64,000 nt of DNA from Verrucomicrobiota bacterium (GTDB lineage: Bacteria; Verrucomicrobiota; Kiritimatiellia; RFP12; UBA1067), in the NCBI GenBank assembly GCA_023269675.1, contig JAHFSX010000026.1:28920-92919 (forward strand), given 5' to 3'. The translations under genes were made by a program, and so were the position numbers. This document shows, piece by piece, positions 7,206 to 16,361 of this stretch. Numbering within the stretch: position 1 is the stretch's first letter; every line of letters starts with the position of its first letter. The notes beneath the pieces were generated by a model. It ran no database searches, was not told the origin of the DNA, and saw only the letters and a list, made by a program, of their open reading frames with translations.

Positions 7206-10181
7206 ATGAACGAGAAAAGACAAGCGATAACAAGGCGGCATGTTGCGGCGGCCTGCGTGTCGGCGGTGCTGGCGTTACGGGCGGCGCTGCCGCCGGGGCC
7301 CTTGGGCGTTGTGCCTCCGGGCGAAGGCTTCGTTCTGCCCGTGTGGCCCACGGCGGAGGGGGCGCCGGTGATTTATGAGCACAGCCAGGAGGCTGGGCCG
7401 GACGAGACACTTTTTCTGGCGGGGACGAATCTGACGAAGGAGGTCCTTGTCTGGGGGAGTCATCCGGACAGGCCGGACGGCGGCCCCGTGCAGGCGAAAG
7501 TCCAGCTGGCCACCGACACCTACCTTGCCTTTACGCTGCCGCAAACGGCTTATGACGGGCCGACAGTGGTGGCCGTTAAGAATGCGGCGGGGTTCTCGCC
7601 GCCGTTTGTGATCAACGCGCCCAAGCCCTGGTGGTGCGGTCCGGGTGTCGCCGCCCCGGGCGAGTCCGTGCGCGTGTTCGGACGTAACCTGTCGCGCCGT
7701 CCCGACTGTCGACGGGCGTTCGTCTATCTCTGCGCCGCCGGGCAGCCGGGGCGCTGGGTAGAACCTGCGGAAGCCGGTAAATACGCGGTCACTTTTGTCC
7801 TGCCGTCAGACCTCAGACCTGGCCGTTACGAGGTCTGGGTGCATGGTGGACGCGGGGGGGCGTGGGGCTGGGGCGGACCGGTGCGCCTCGCGGTGCAGGA
7901 ACAAACGAGGCCCAAGACCGTCAAGACCCTCAGGCCCTCGCCGGACGGCGCTCTCGCGGTTCAGGATGCCTTGGACGCCATGGCCGAACGGGGAGGAGGC
8001 ACCGTGCGGCTGCCGGCGGGACATTTCGGGTTCACAGGGACGCTGCGGATTCCGGCGCGCGTGTCTCTGACCGGCGCGGGCAGGGAGGAGACCACGCTGG
8101 AACTCGCGCCGAGCCCGGCCGCGGCTTTTGCCCGGTTCGAGGCCTCTGGCTGGGGCATGGGGCCCGGCGCCATCCACAACCGCGGAGATGCGATGACCTA
8201 CGCGGTCGAGGTGCCGCAAGCCGGCAACTGGAACGTGTGGCTCCGCTATGGCACTGACATGTCTCCTTGGAAACTGGCGGGCGTGAGCGGCAACATGGTG
8301 ATCCAGATTGACGGCGGCGAACCGGTGCCGCTGGAGAACCTGCCCAACACCGGCGGCTTCGGCACCTTCCGCTGGTCAAGGTCGGCCGCGCTGAAAATAG
8401 GCGCGGGCAAGCATTCGATGGTCTGGCGCAATGTCAAGGGAGGCGGACTTTCCCTGGACGCCTTCGTGCTGACGCTGGACCCGGAGGATGCGCCCGCCGA
8501 CGCGCCGTGGCCCACCAACGCGGCACGCCGGGTGGTGATCCAGGCGGAGGAGTGCGCCCGTTTCGACTGCAAAGACGGCGTGCTGCCGCACGCCAACCGG
8601 GCGGCGGTGTGGCTCGCGGGAGACGACGCCGCGCTTTCGGAGCTGACGGTGCTCGGCAACGCGCAGGTCAATCAGGGCATCGCCATCCGGGCGGCCGGGC
8701 AGGCCGAGTGGCTCGCCGGTTGCAGCGTGCGGCGCGTGACGGTTGCCGACTGCGAAGGGAAGCAGGGCGAGAACTGCGGGCTCTTCGTGCGCCGGTTGCG
8801 CGGCGGCACGGTCCGCGACAACGAGCTGTGGGGACGCACGCCGCTCTTTCTTTCCGGGACGCGGCAGTCGACCTTCGCCGACAACCGCCTGGTCTCCGTC
8901 ACCCGCTATGGAGGCAACTCGGAGGCCGCGATTCTCGGACGCACCGAGCCGATCGAGGAGTGCATGATCGAGAACAACGTCGTGGTCTCGCCGCCCGGCG
9001 CGGCGGCCGGCGGACCGACCGCGCGTCGGCTGATCTGGCTTTCGACCGGGCACGGCTCCGTCACACACAACTGGCTTTCCGGCAACGGAGTGGAAGCAGC
9101 GGGCGAGTCCGGTCAGGCGCGTTTCGGCGGCGTGGCGGGCACGGATCAGAACGTTGGAGAGATGATCCTGTTCGAGGGCAACCACCGCACGATGTATTTC
9201 GGGCCGCTGGCCGGCGCCGATCTACGGAGCGTGACCTTGCCGGAGACTCTCCCCCCCACGCCGGACGGTCGGCTGGGCAGCGTGAAGCGCGAGCAGCTGG
9301 CGCACGATGACCAGGGGCGCGAGACGCCCTTCTGGCCGCCGGATCTCGACGACGGCACGGACGAGCCGCCGGTCGGCGAGTATTACGTGACCGTCTTCGC
9401 GGGGCCCGGACAGGGGCAGACGCGGAGGGTGACAGGACGTGCCGCCGGCCGGCTCGCGGTGGATCCGCCCTGGCGCGTCGCGCCGCAGGCCGGGTCGGTC
9501 GTGGCGGTCGGCACCATGTTCCATCAGAACCTGATCGTCGGCAACCATACGCCGGACGGCATGACGGGCGTGCAGCTCTGGATCTCCTGCGTCGAGAACG
9601 TGGTTTCCGGCAACACCGTTGAGCGTCAGCGCAAGCCGGGCCTGTTCCTCTACGCCAACGGCAGCACGCTGGCCTCCTCCATGCCGCGGACGTGGAACCG
9701 CGGGATCAGCCCGCTCTTCTGGAATCTGGCCGAAGGCAACCGCACCGACGAGTGCAGCGACGGCGCGCTGGTCACGAGCGGCGATGCGCCGGGCCTGCCG
9801 GTCGAGTTCCCCCGCGCCTTGGGAAACGTGCTACGTCACAACACGTTCATCCGCTCACGCGGCAACGGCGTGATCGTCACCAGCCGCAAGCGCGAAAGCG
9901 CGGCGGATACCTCGGCCTCAGTGGTCGGAACGGTCGTCGAGTTCAACGTCGTGCGCGACGCGCCGGTGGCCTACCACGCGGGCGAGGGGTGCGACGGGGT
10001 TGTGTTGCGCCGCAATCACGCGTATGCTTGGTATCCGTCCGGCACGGCGGCAACACTTCCCGTCGCCTTCCAGTTCGACAATCCTGCGACGCGGTTCGTT
10101 CTCGAGGGGAACACCGTCGAGGGGAAGACCGGTGTCAAAGATGCGGCGATCCAAGAGCTGAGGAGAAGCTGGGAGAAATAG
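7206..10181 (+). CDS. Secreted right-handed beta-helix protein with IPT-like domains and an inserted jelly-roll
   Basis: The 991-residue product starts with a twin-arginine-like leader (TRRHVAAACVSAVLALRAAL). Residues about 30-230 look like two IPT/TIG beta-sandwiches (LFLAGTNL and VRVFGRNL repeats). A parallel beta-helix of the pectate-lyase-like type begins near residue 240 (VQDALDAMAERGGGTVRLPA) and runs to the end. About residues 306-461 interrupt the helix with a carbohydrate-binding-like beta-sandwich (NWNVWLRYG and IQIDGGEPVPL). The fold suggests a polysaccharide lyase, hydrolase or epimerase acting outside the cytoplasm, but no catalytic residues can be assigned. It is followed 17 bp later by a GH5-like gene, so the two are probably co-transcribed. 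The start at 7206 lies just after an ATATCC-rich intergenic stretch. Confidence 0.7.
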   Translation: MNEKRQAITRRHVAAACVSAVLALRAALPPGPLGVVPPGEGFVLPVWPTAEGAPVIYEHSQEAGPDETLFLAGTNLTKEVLVWGSHPDRPDGGPVQAKVQLATDTYLAFTLPQTAYDGPTVVAVKNAAGFSPPFVINAPKPWWCGPGVAAPGESVRVFGRNLSRRPDCRRAFVYLCAAGQPGRWVEPAEAGKYAVTFVLPSDLRPGRYEVWVHGGRGGAWGWGGPVRLAVQEQTRPKTVKTLRPSPDGALAVQDALDAMAERGGGTVRLPAGHFGFTGTLRIPARVSLTGAGREETTLELAPSPAAAFARFEASGWGMGPGAIHNRGDAMTYAVEVPQAGNWNVWLRYGTDMSPWKLAGVSGNMVIQIDGGEPVPLENLPNTGGFGTFRWSRSAALKIGAGKHSMVWRNVKGGGLSLDAFVLTLDPEDAPADAPWPTNAARRVVIQAEECARFDCKDGVLPHANRAAVWLAGDDAALSELTVLGNAQVNQGIAIRAAGQAEWLAGCSVRRVTVADCEGKQGENCGLFVRRLRGGTVRDNELWGRTPLFLSGTRQSTFADNRLVSVTRYGGNSEAAILGRTEPIEECMIENNVVVSPPGAAAGGPTARRLIWLSTGHGSVTHNWLSGNGVEAAGESGQARFGGVAGTDQNVGEMILFEGNHRTMYFGPLAGADLRSVTLPETLPPTPDGRLGSVKREQLAHDDQGRETPFWPPDLDDGTDEPPVGEYYVTVFAGPGQGQTRRVTGRAAGRLAVDPPWRVAPQAGSVVAVGTMFHQNLIVGNHTPDGMTGVQLWISCVENVVSGNTVERQRKPGLFLYANGSTLASSMPRTWNRGISPLFWNLAEGNRTDECSDGALVTSGDAPGLPVEFPRALGNVLRHNTFIRSRGNGVIVTSRKRESAADTSASVVGTVVEFNVVRDAPVAYHAGEGCDGVVLRRNHAYAWYPSGTAATLPVAFQFDNPATRFVLEGNTVEGKTGVKDAAIQELRRSWEK

Positions 10182-10198
10182 AAGATTGCGGAGAAACC

Positions 10199-12859
10199 AT
10201 GAAGAATGTTCCGGCATCGTTGGGCTGCCTCATTGCGCTCGCCGCGTCGCTCGTTTCTGCAGAGACGAAAGAAAGCACCTTGTTCCCCTTTGTGCTGCCG
10301 TGGGACGACGCGACGCCAAGCGTGGTGAACCTCAGCGAATGGCTGCCCAAGCCCGCCGGAAAGTTCGGGCATGTCCGCGCCGGCACGGACGGGCACCTCT
10401 ACGCAGGCAAAGAGCGCATCCGCTTCTTCGGTGTGGACCTGGCCTTCAGCGCCAACCTTCCGACGCATGCGGATGCGGAGAAGGTCGCCGCCCGGCTGGC
10501 GAAGTTCGGCATCAACATCGTGCGCTTCCACATCATGGACATGCGGCGGTTTCCCGAAGGCATCCTTGCCCGCGACGCGGCCAACACGCGCGACCTCGAT
10601 CCCGAAGCGCTTGACCGTCTCGACTATTTTATCGCGCAGCTCAACCGCACCGGCATCTATGTGAATCTGTGTCTGCTGAACTACAGGCCCATCAATGCCG
10701 CCGACGGGCTGCCGCCGGAAATCGAGCAGGCCGGCGGAGGCCCTTTCCAGCGACGGCACGTGGTCGGGTTTTTCAACGGGCAGGTTTTAGACCTGCAAAA
10801 GGAGTACGCGCGCAAGCTTCTGACGCACCGCAACGCGTACTCAGGGAGGTCCTACGCTGAAGAACCGGCGGTGGCTTTCGTGGAAATAAACAACGAAAAC
10901 GGGCTGATTCACGCCTGGCTGGGCGGCCAGGTCGATGAGCTGCCGGAACTCTTTCGACGCGAACTCGGAGGTCAGTGGAACCAGTGGCTGCGCCTGCGCT
11001 ATGACACGCCCGAGAAGCTGCGGCGAACCTGGGCCGTCGGTGAGCAGCCGCTCGGGGAGGACACGCTGGCTAACGGCGACTTCGCGCGGCAGTTGGAGGG
11101 CTGGACCGTGGAGCGCCACGCGGAGGCCGAGGCCGTCGCGGCGCTCGCGGACGACGCGCCTGAAGCACTGGCCTGCAGGAAATCCGCACGGCTCACCGTG
11201 TCGCGTCCGGGCGCGGAGGACTGGCACGTGCGCTTCGAGCGGGCAGGCGTCCGCGTCGAGGCGGACCGGTCCAACACGCTCAGCTTCTGGGCCAAGGCCG
11301 ATGCGCCCTGCGCGCTTCATGTCAGCATCGAGCAAACACACGCGCCCTGGCATGCCCTGGGCGCGCGAACGAAGGTTGCGCTGACCGCAGAGTGGCAACG
11401 CTTCAGTCTCGTCTCGACAAGCGGCGAGGCGGACAGCGGCGCACGCATCGTGTTCGATCCGGCGATGCGGGCGGGAAGCACCTGGCTTGCGGGCATCTCG
11501 CTGCGGCCGGGCGGCGTCATCGGGCTGGCGCAAGACGAAGGCCTCGGCGCGGGCGACGTTCCGGCGCTCACGCGGCCGCAGTTTGGCAGGCGCACGCCGG
11601 CGGTGCAGCGCGACTGGATGCGCTTTTTGTGGGAAACGGAGGACCGCTACTGGCAGGCGATGTACGGCTATCTGAAGAACGATTTGAAGGTCCGGCCGCT
11701 GATCATCGGCACGGTGGTCGGGTGCAGCACGCCGAATCTTATGGCGAAGCTCGATTGCATCGACACGCACGCCTATTGGCAGCATCCGGTTTTTCCGGGG
11801 CGCCCGTGGGATCCGGAGAACTGGTTCGTGAGGAACGAGACGATGGTCAACGACCGCGGCGGGACGTTGCCGGGGCTGGCGCTGCGGCGCGTTTTGAACA
11901 AGCCCTTCTGTGTGACTGAATACGGCAACCCCGCCCCGAACACGTATGCCAGCGAGGGGCATGCGCTGCGGGCGGCCTACGCGGCATTGCAGGACTGGGA
12001 CTATATTTCCGCCTCTCGCTATTCCCACACGTCCAATTGGAATGTGCGGTGTATCCTCAATTACTTCGACATCAACCAACACCCGACCAAGATGGCCACG
12101 CTCATTCCCGCCGCCGCGATGTACCTGCGGGGCGACGTCAAAGCCGCCCGCCAGCTCGTGGTCGCCGCCTTGGACAAAGAGCGGGAGCTCGACCTCTTGC
12201 GCCACGGGAGCGCGTGGGAGCTGGTTCACGCAGGCGACGCGGGTGTTCCGCGTGAGGCGGCGCTGATTCACCGTGTGGCGATCGCCACGGGCGGCCAAGC
12301 GGTGCCTGTCGGCTGCTTGACGCCGGAACAGGCGCAAGTGACGGGCGACCGCTTTGTTTCAGACACCGGCGAGCTCGCTTGGGATCTCCGTGAGCGGGCC
12401 CGCGGGGTGGTCACCGTGAACGCCGGCAAGAGCAAGGCGGTGATCGGTTTCGGCGGAGGCAAGCGGTTTGACTTGGGCGGCGTGATCATCGAGCCGGGCC
12501 CGACGCTGCAGGAAGGTTGGAGCGCCATAACCGTGACCGCGATGGAAGGAGACTTCAGCAAGCCGTCGTGCCGGATGTTGATCACCGCGACGGGCCGCAC
12601 GGAGAACACGGGAATGGGCTGGAAGAACCCGGAAAAGAGCACGGTCGGGAAAGAGTGGGGCCATGCTCCAACATTGGTCGAGGGCATTCCCGCGCGGATC
12701 ACGCTGCCGCTCCCAGCGAAGTCCGTAGAGGTCTGGCCATTGGATGAGAGGGGCCAACGCAAGGCACCGTTTGCCGTTGAAGCGGACTCCGGCGGCAAAG
12801 CCGTCATCGCCATTGGGCCGGACCGGCAAACGATCTGGTACGAAGTCGGGGTGAAGTGA
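10199..12859 (+). CDS. Secreted GH5-like (cellulase-fold) glycoside hydrolase
   Basis: The 886-residue product has a signal peptide (SLGCLIALAASLVSA) and a TIM-barrel hydrolase. The probable acid/base is Glu233 in INNEN and the probable nucleophile is Glu574 in CVTEYGNP, the usual pairing of clan GH-A. About residues 290-430 between the two catalytic segments resemble a carbohydrate-binding beta-sandwich (LANGDFARQLEGW). The C-terminal 150 residues look like a beta-sandwich. The ATG at 10199 lies 17 bp after the beta-helix gene. A paralogue with the same layout is encoded at 30055-32706. The family cannot be set more finely without a search, so the substrate is open. Confidence 0.75.
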   Translation: MKNVPASLGCLIALAASLVSAETKESTLFPFVLPWDDATPSVVNLSEWLPKPAGKFGHVRAGTDGHLYAGKERIRFFGVDLAFSANLPTHADAEKVAARLAKFGINIVRFHIMDMRRFPEGILARDAANTRDLDPEALDRLDYFIAQLNRTGIYVNLCLLNYRPINAADGLPPEIEQAGGGPFQRRHVVGFFNGQVLDLQKEYARKLLTHRNAYSGRSYAEEPAVAFVEINNENGLIHAWLGGQVDELPELFRRELGGQWNQWLRLRYDTPEKLRRTWAVGEQPLGEDTLANGDFARQLEGWTVERHAEAEAVAALADDAPEALACRKSARLTVSRPGAEDWHVRFERAGVRVEADRSNTLSFWAKADAPCALHVSIEQTHAPWHALGARTKVALTAEWQRFSLVSTSGEADSGARIVFDPAMRAGSTWLAGISLRPGGVIGLAQDEGLGAGDVPALTRPQFGRRTPAVQRDWMRFLWETEDRYWQAMYGYLKNDLKVRPLIIGTVVGCSTPNLMAKLDCIDTHAYWQHPVFPGRPWDPENWFVRNETMVNDRGGTLPGLALRRVLNKPFCVTEYGNPAPNTYASEGHALRAAYAALQDWDYISASRYSHTSNWNVRCILNYFDINQHPTKMATLIPAAAMYLRGDVKAARQLVVAALDKERELDLLRHGSAWELVHAGDAGVPREAALIHRVAIATGGQAVPVGCLTPEQAQVTGDRFVSDTGELAWDLRERARGVVTVNAGKSKAVIGFGGGKRFDLGGVIIEPGPTLQEGWSAITVTAMEGDFSKPSCRMLITATGRTENTGMGWKNPEKSTVGKEWGHAPTLVEGIPARITLPLPAKSVEVWPLDERGQRKAPFAVEADSGGKAVIAIGPDRQTIWYEVGVK

Positions 12860-12869
12860 GTGAGCACTC

Positions 12870-12911
12870 GCCTAATGCTGTCGCGAAATAAAGCGAAGTG
12901 ACAGGCTTTTT
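12870..12911 (+). terminator. Possible rho-independent terminator after the GH5-like gene
   Basis: A CTGTC/GACAG stem with a long loop is followed by CTTTTT, starting about 10 bp after the stop codon. The stem is short, so support is modest. Confidence 0.35.
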
Positions 12912-13009
12912 AGACTATGCTACGTTTAGAACGTCGTTTTTATCGAATAATAGGTTGCGAAAATGGATTTAGTCGGGTATCCCGAAAATCGGATAAGGAT
13001 GGTCTTTGT

Positions 13010-13906
13010 ATGGATTTGAACGAACGGGCAGAGCGGGCCGTCCGCATCACGTACATCGGCGTGGTCGTCAATGTCGTGTTGCTGTCCTTAAAGTTTACCG
13101 CGGGAATTTTAGGCAACAGCCAGGCGATGATCGCAGACGCGGTGCATACGCTGTCGGACTTTGCGACCGACATCGCGGTGCTGATCGGTATCCGCTATTC
13201 CCGCAAGCCGCGGGACGAAGACCACGCGTACGGTCACGGCAAGTATGAGACGATCGCCGCTGCCGTCGTGGGAATGGTCTTGCTGCTGGTCGGCCTCAAG
13301 ATAGGTTTGGACGCCATCCACACGATTTTCGACGCCGTGCGCGGCGAGCCGGTTCCCAAGCCTGCGCAGATCGCTTTCTGGGCCGCCATCGTGTCGATCG
13401 TCTCAAAGGAGATCCTGTATAGGAAGACGGCCGTTGTCGGACGTGCGATCGAGAACGATTCCGTGATCGCCAACGCATGGCACCACCGCTCGGACGCCCT
13501 GTCGTCGGTAGGCACGGCGCTGGGCATCGGCCTGGCCACTTTTCTGGGCGCGCAGTGGACCATCATGGACCCGATTGCCGCGATCGTGGTCAGCTTCCTG
13601 CTGCTGAAGGTGGCGCTCGACATCGTGAAGGATCAGATCGGCGGGCTGACCGAGAAGTCGCTTTCGGCTGACGTGCACGGCGAAATCGAAGCGATGGCGC
13701 GGAGCTTTCCCGACATCTCGTATCCGCACAATCTGCGGACGCGGACCGTGGGCAAGACGGTCGTGGTCGATCTGCACGTGCGGGTGAACCCCGAGATGCG
13801 CGTGGCGGACGCGCATGCCGTGGTCTCGGAACTGGAGGCCAAATTGAGGGAGAGGTTCGGTGACGATACGATCGCGAACGTCCATATCGAGCCCCTGAAG
13901 TCATGA
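13010..13906 (+). CDS. Cation diffusion facilitator (CDF) metal exporter
   Basis: The 298-residue protein has six hydrophobic segments and a cytoplasmic C-terminal domain (after about residue 210), which is the full CDF layout. The transmembrane metal site reads HxxxD in helix 2 (His46, Asp50 in ADAVHTLSD) and HxxxD in helix 5 (His158, Asp162 in WHHRSD). An HD-HD site is usual for zinc-type exporters. The protein should expel Zn2+ or a similar ion in exchange for protons across the inner membrane. I chose the ATG at 13010 because AAGGAT lies upstream; an in-frame extension to 12917 is mostly AT-rich intergenic sequence. It stands alone, with no metal regulator visible. Confidence 0.85.
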   Translation: MDLNERAERAVRITYIGVVVNVVLLSLKFTAGILGNSQAMIADAVHTLSDFATDIAVLIGIRYSRKPRDEDHAYGHGKYETIAAAVVGMVLLLVGLKIGLDAIHTIFDAVRGEPVPKPAQIAFWAAIVSIVSKEILYRKTAVVGRAIENDSVIANAWHHRSDALSSVGTALGIGLATFLGAQWTIMDPIAAIVVSFLLLKVALDIVKDQIGGLTEKSLSADVHGEIEAMARSFPDISYPHNLRTRTVGKTVVVDLHVRVNPEMRVADAHAVVSELEAKLRERFGDDTIANVHIEPLKS

Positions 13907-13996
13907 AGGCGGCGGGTCGATCGCCGTTCCCGCTGCGCCGCCGTTTCTGTGCGGAGCGCGGTGAGCACGGGGGCGTCGGCTGAAAGGATCAACGCA

Positions 13997-15445
13997 ATGC
14001 ACCGGTTTACGGCCATCAACAGAAGACATTTCTTGTCGGTCACAGGCACCGCGGCGGCGGGGCTCATGGCCGGCTGCACGACCGGGGCGGTCCAGGCGGG
14101 CGCCGGCAAAAAGCCCAACGTGGTGTTCGTGCTGGCGGACCAGTGGCGCGCGCAGGCGTGCGGCTACGCGGGCGACCCCAACCTGCAGGGCAAGACGCCA
14201 AATCTGGACAGGCTGGCCGACGAGAGCGTGAATTTCACCCGCGCGGTCTCGTGCTGTCCCGTGTGCACGCCTTACCGCGCCAGCCTGCTCACTGGGCAGT
14301 ATCCGTTGACGCACGGGCTCTTTCTCAATGACCTTTGCCTGAGCACGCGCGCGACCTCCATCGCGCAAGCTTATACGCAGGCGGGCTACGACACGGGCTA
14401 CATCGGCAAATGGCACTTGGACGGACACGGCCGCAGCGCCTACATCCCGCCGGAGCGGCGCCAGGGCTTCGGCTACTGGAAGGTGCTGGAGTGCACGCAC
14501 GACTACAACCGCTCGCCCTATTATGCGGGGAACGATCCGGCGCAGCGCATGTGGGAAGGCTATGACGTGTCCGCGCAGACCCGGGACGCGCAGAGCTACA
14601 TCACGGAGCATGCGGGCCATGCCAAACCCTTCATGCTGATCCTCGCGTGGGGGCCGCCGCACAATCCCTACGAGACCGCGCCCGAGACCTTCAAGAAGAT
14701 GTTCGAGGCGGAGAACCTCGTCTTGCGGCCGAACGTGCCGGCGGACCGCGAACCGCGCAAGGGGCTGGCGGGTTACTACGCGCACATCGCGGCCATGGAC
14801 GCGTGTCTCGGCGACCTCCTGAAAACGGTGGACGAGGCCGGGCTGCGCGACGACACGATTTTTGTATTCACCTCCGACCACGGCGACATGCTGGGATCGC
14901 AGGGTCAGATGCGCAAGCAGAAGCCCTGGGACGAGTCGATCCGCGTGCCTCTCCTGGTGCGTTATCCTGCAGCGCAGGCTAAGGGCCTCACGCTTGACCT
15001 GCCGGTCAACACCCCGGACCTCATGCCGACGCTGCTGGGCCTGAGCGGCGTGCCGGTGCCGGCCTCGGTGCAGGGCACCGATTTCTCGGCGCTGATCCGT
15101 GGCGCGCCCGCGCCCGAGGACAACCCGGTGCTGATCGCCTGCCCTTCGCCTTTCGGCGAGTGGCTGCGTGAGAAGGGCGGCCGCGAGTACCGCGGCGTGC
15201 GCACGCGGCGCTACACCTACGTGCGCGACCTGCAGGGGCCGTGGCTGCTCTACGACAACGAGGCCGATCCCTATCAGCTCGCGAACCTGGTCAACACGCC
15301 CGGGCACGCGGAGCTGCAGGCGCGGCTGGAGGTCGAGCTGCAGAAGCTTCTGAAGCGAACCGGCGACGATTTCCAGCCGGGGGACGCCTACATCGCGAAG
15401 TGGGGGTACAACGTGGACAAAACCGGCACCATGCCTTACCGGTGA
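13997..15445 (+). CDS. Tat-exported sulfatase (arylsulfatase family)
   Basis: The 482-residue protein begins with a Tat motif (NRRHFLSVTG) and a lipobox-like MAGC near residue 34, so it is probably a lipid-anchored or periplasmic enzyme. The alkaline-phosphatase-fold sulfatase signature is clear: VLADQWRAQACGY binds the metal, and Cys90 in CTPYRASLLTG is the residue turned into formylglycine in type I sulfatases. The conserved GKWHLDGHGR and TSDHGDMLG segments follow. It hydrolyses sulfate esters on glycans, and such genes are abundant in PVC bacteria that feed on sulfated polysaccharides. No formylglycine-generating enzyme is seen in this window. GAAAGGA lies upstream of the ATG. Confidence 0.9.
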   Translation: MHRFTAINRRHFLSVTGTAAAGLMAGCTTGAVQAGAGKKPNVVFVLADQWRAQACGYAGDPNLQGKTPNLDRLADESVNFTRAVSCCPVCTPYRASLLTGQYPLTHGLFLNDLCLSTRATSIAQAYTQAGYDTGYIGKWHLDGHGRSAYIPPERRQGFGYWKVLECTHDYNRSPYYAGNDPAQRMWEGYDVSAQTRDAQSYITEHAGHAKPFMLILAWGPPHNPYETAPETFKKMFEAENLVLRPNVPADREPRKGLAGYYAHIAAMDACLGDLLKTVDEAGLRDDTIFVFTSDHGDMLGSQGQMRKQKPWDESIRVPLLVRYPAAQAKGLTLDLPVNTPDLMPTLLGLSGVPVPASVQGTDFSALIRGAPAPEDNPVLIACPSPFGEWLREKGGREYRGVRTRRYTYVRDLQGPWLLYDNEADPYQLANLVNTPGHAELQARLEVELQKLLKRTGDDFQPGDAYIAKWGYNVDKTGTMPYR

Positions 15446-15508
15446 GGGGGCGGGATGTTAGCCCGACGCCCGCGGAGCGGGAACAAACGGAAGGGCAACT
15501 TTTTGAAC

Positions 15509-15569
15509 GATTAAGATTAGGATTATGAGAGACTCCAGTTTCTCATAATCTTAATCTTAATCTTAATCG
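15509..15569. repeat. GATTAAGATTA palindromic repeat with TTAATC hexamers
   Basis: A 22-base left arm ending in ATTATGAGA is followed by a short spacer and a complementary arm starting TCTCATAATC. The right arm carries three tandem TTAATC units, one more than the left arm needs. It is strikingly AT-rich against the GC-rich genes on both sides. Confidence 0.8.
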
Positions 15570-15614
15570 GTTTGAAGTTATGGACGGGGGGACAGGACGA
15601 ACAACATAGAGGAC

Positions 15615-16205
15615 ATGCTGAACGTGCGGAGGGAAATCCCGAATGAGCTGCAGGAGCGGGTCAGGCGGGAGCTGGAGCCGGGTGAATCGGTCCGGTGGAT
15701 GGAGCAGCCCATTCCCAAGTTTTTCACGCCCATGTCGATCGGGGCTTTTCTCTTCGCCATCCCGTGGACCGCGTTCGCCGTCTTCTGGATCTGCGGGGCT
15801 TCTGGGTTCAAGCGGCCTGATTTCAGCGGGGGCGGGTTCGCGTTCTTCCCGCTTTTCGGGTTGCCGTTCGTCCTCATCGGATTCGGCATGCTGCTTTCGC
15901 CGCTGTGGTTCTACCGCAAAGCCTTCAGGACCGTCTACGTGGTCACCAACCGCCGCGCCATCACGTTTGACCCCGGCTGGACCACGACGATCCGCAGCTA
16001 CGCGCCCGCCCAACTCGGGAACGTCTATCGCAAGGAGAAGCGGAACGGCACGGGCAGCGTGATTCTGGGACAGCGCGTGTGGACGGACTCGGACAGCAAC
16101 CAGCGGCAGAGCATGGACGTGGGCTTCATGAACATCCGTGACCCGCAGCGGGTGGAGCGGATGCTGAAGGAACTCGTCGCGCAGGCGACACCGAGTGGGC
16201 GATAA
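15615..16205 (+). CDS. Small membrane protein, PH-like domain family
   Basis: I do not recognise the gene with certainty. The 196-residue product has two hydrophobic segments (about residues 40-60, GAFLFAIPWTAFAVFWIC, and 75-97, ending in MLLSPLWFY) followed by a soluble beta-rich part with a VVTNRRAITFDPG segment. That pattern of two helices followed by a YxVTNRRxI strand is typical of bacterial PH-like domain proteins, often annotated YdbS or YdbT. It probably sits in the inner membrane with the domain in the cytoplasm. It stands between two repeat-filled gaps, and no operon partner is evident. Confidence 0.6.
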   Translation: MLNVRREIPNELQERVRRELEPGESVRWMEQPIPKFFTPMSIGAFLFAIPWTAFAVFWICGASGFKRPDFSGGGFAFFPLFGLPFVLIGFGMLLSPLWFYRKAFRTVYVVTNRRAITFDPGWTTTIRSYAPAQLGNVYRKEKRNGTGSVILGQRVWTDSDSNQRQSMDVGFMNIRDPQRVERMLKELVAQATPSGR

Positions 16206-16270
16206 AAACGAGGTGACCGCCGGATAGGCGCTAACGCATTTTAAAAATACGGTAGTCGCGACACGAAATG

Positions 16271-16329
16271 TACCAAGAGCCCCGTGGATTATCTTGGTGA
16301 ACTCCGTGTACTTCGAGCCTTGGTGGTGA
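16271..16329. repeat. CACCAAGG palindromic repeat, copy 2 (left arm shortened)
   Basis: ACCAAGAGCC and ATCTTGGTGA form an inner stem and the element ends in GAGCCTTGGTGGTGAA, as in the copy at 6729-6809. The outer left CACCACCAAGG arm is missing. Confidence 0.75.
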
Positions 16330-16361
16330 AAGGATTCAAAGTCGGCGAAGGAGCGGATAAC

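Noticed and set aside
7176..7208. ATATCC-type repeat before the beta-helix gene
   Set aside because: Only one copy is visible in the window, so a repeat family cannot be shown from this sequence.
13907..13950. Terminator after the CDF gene
   Set aside because: A GGCGGC/GCCGCC pair exists but the loop is long and no T-run follows.
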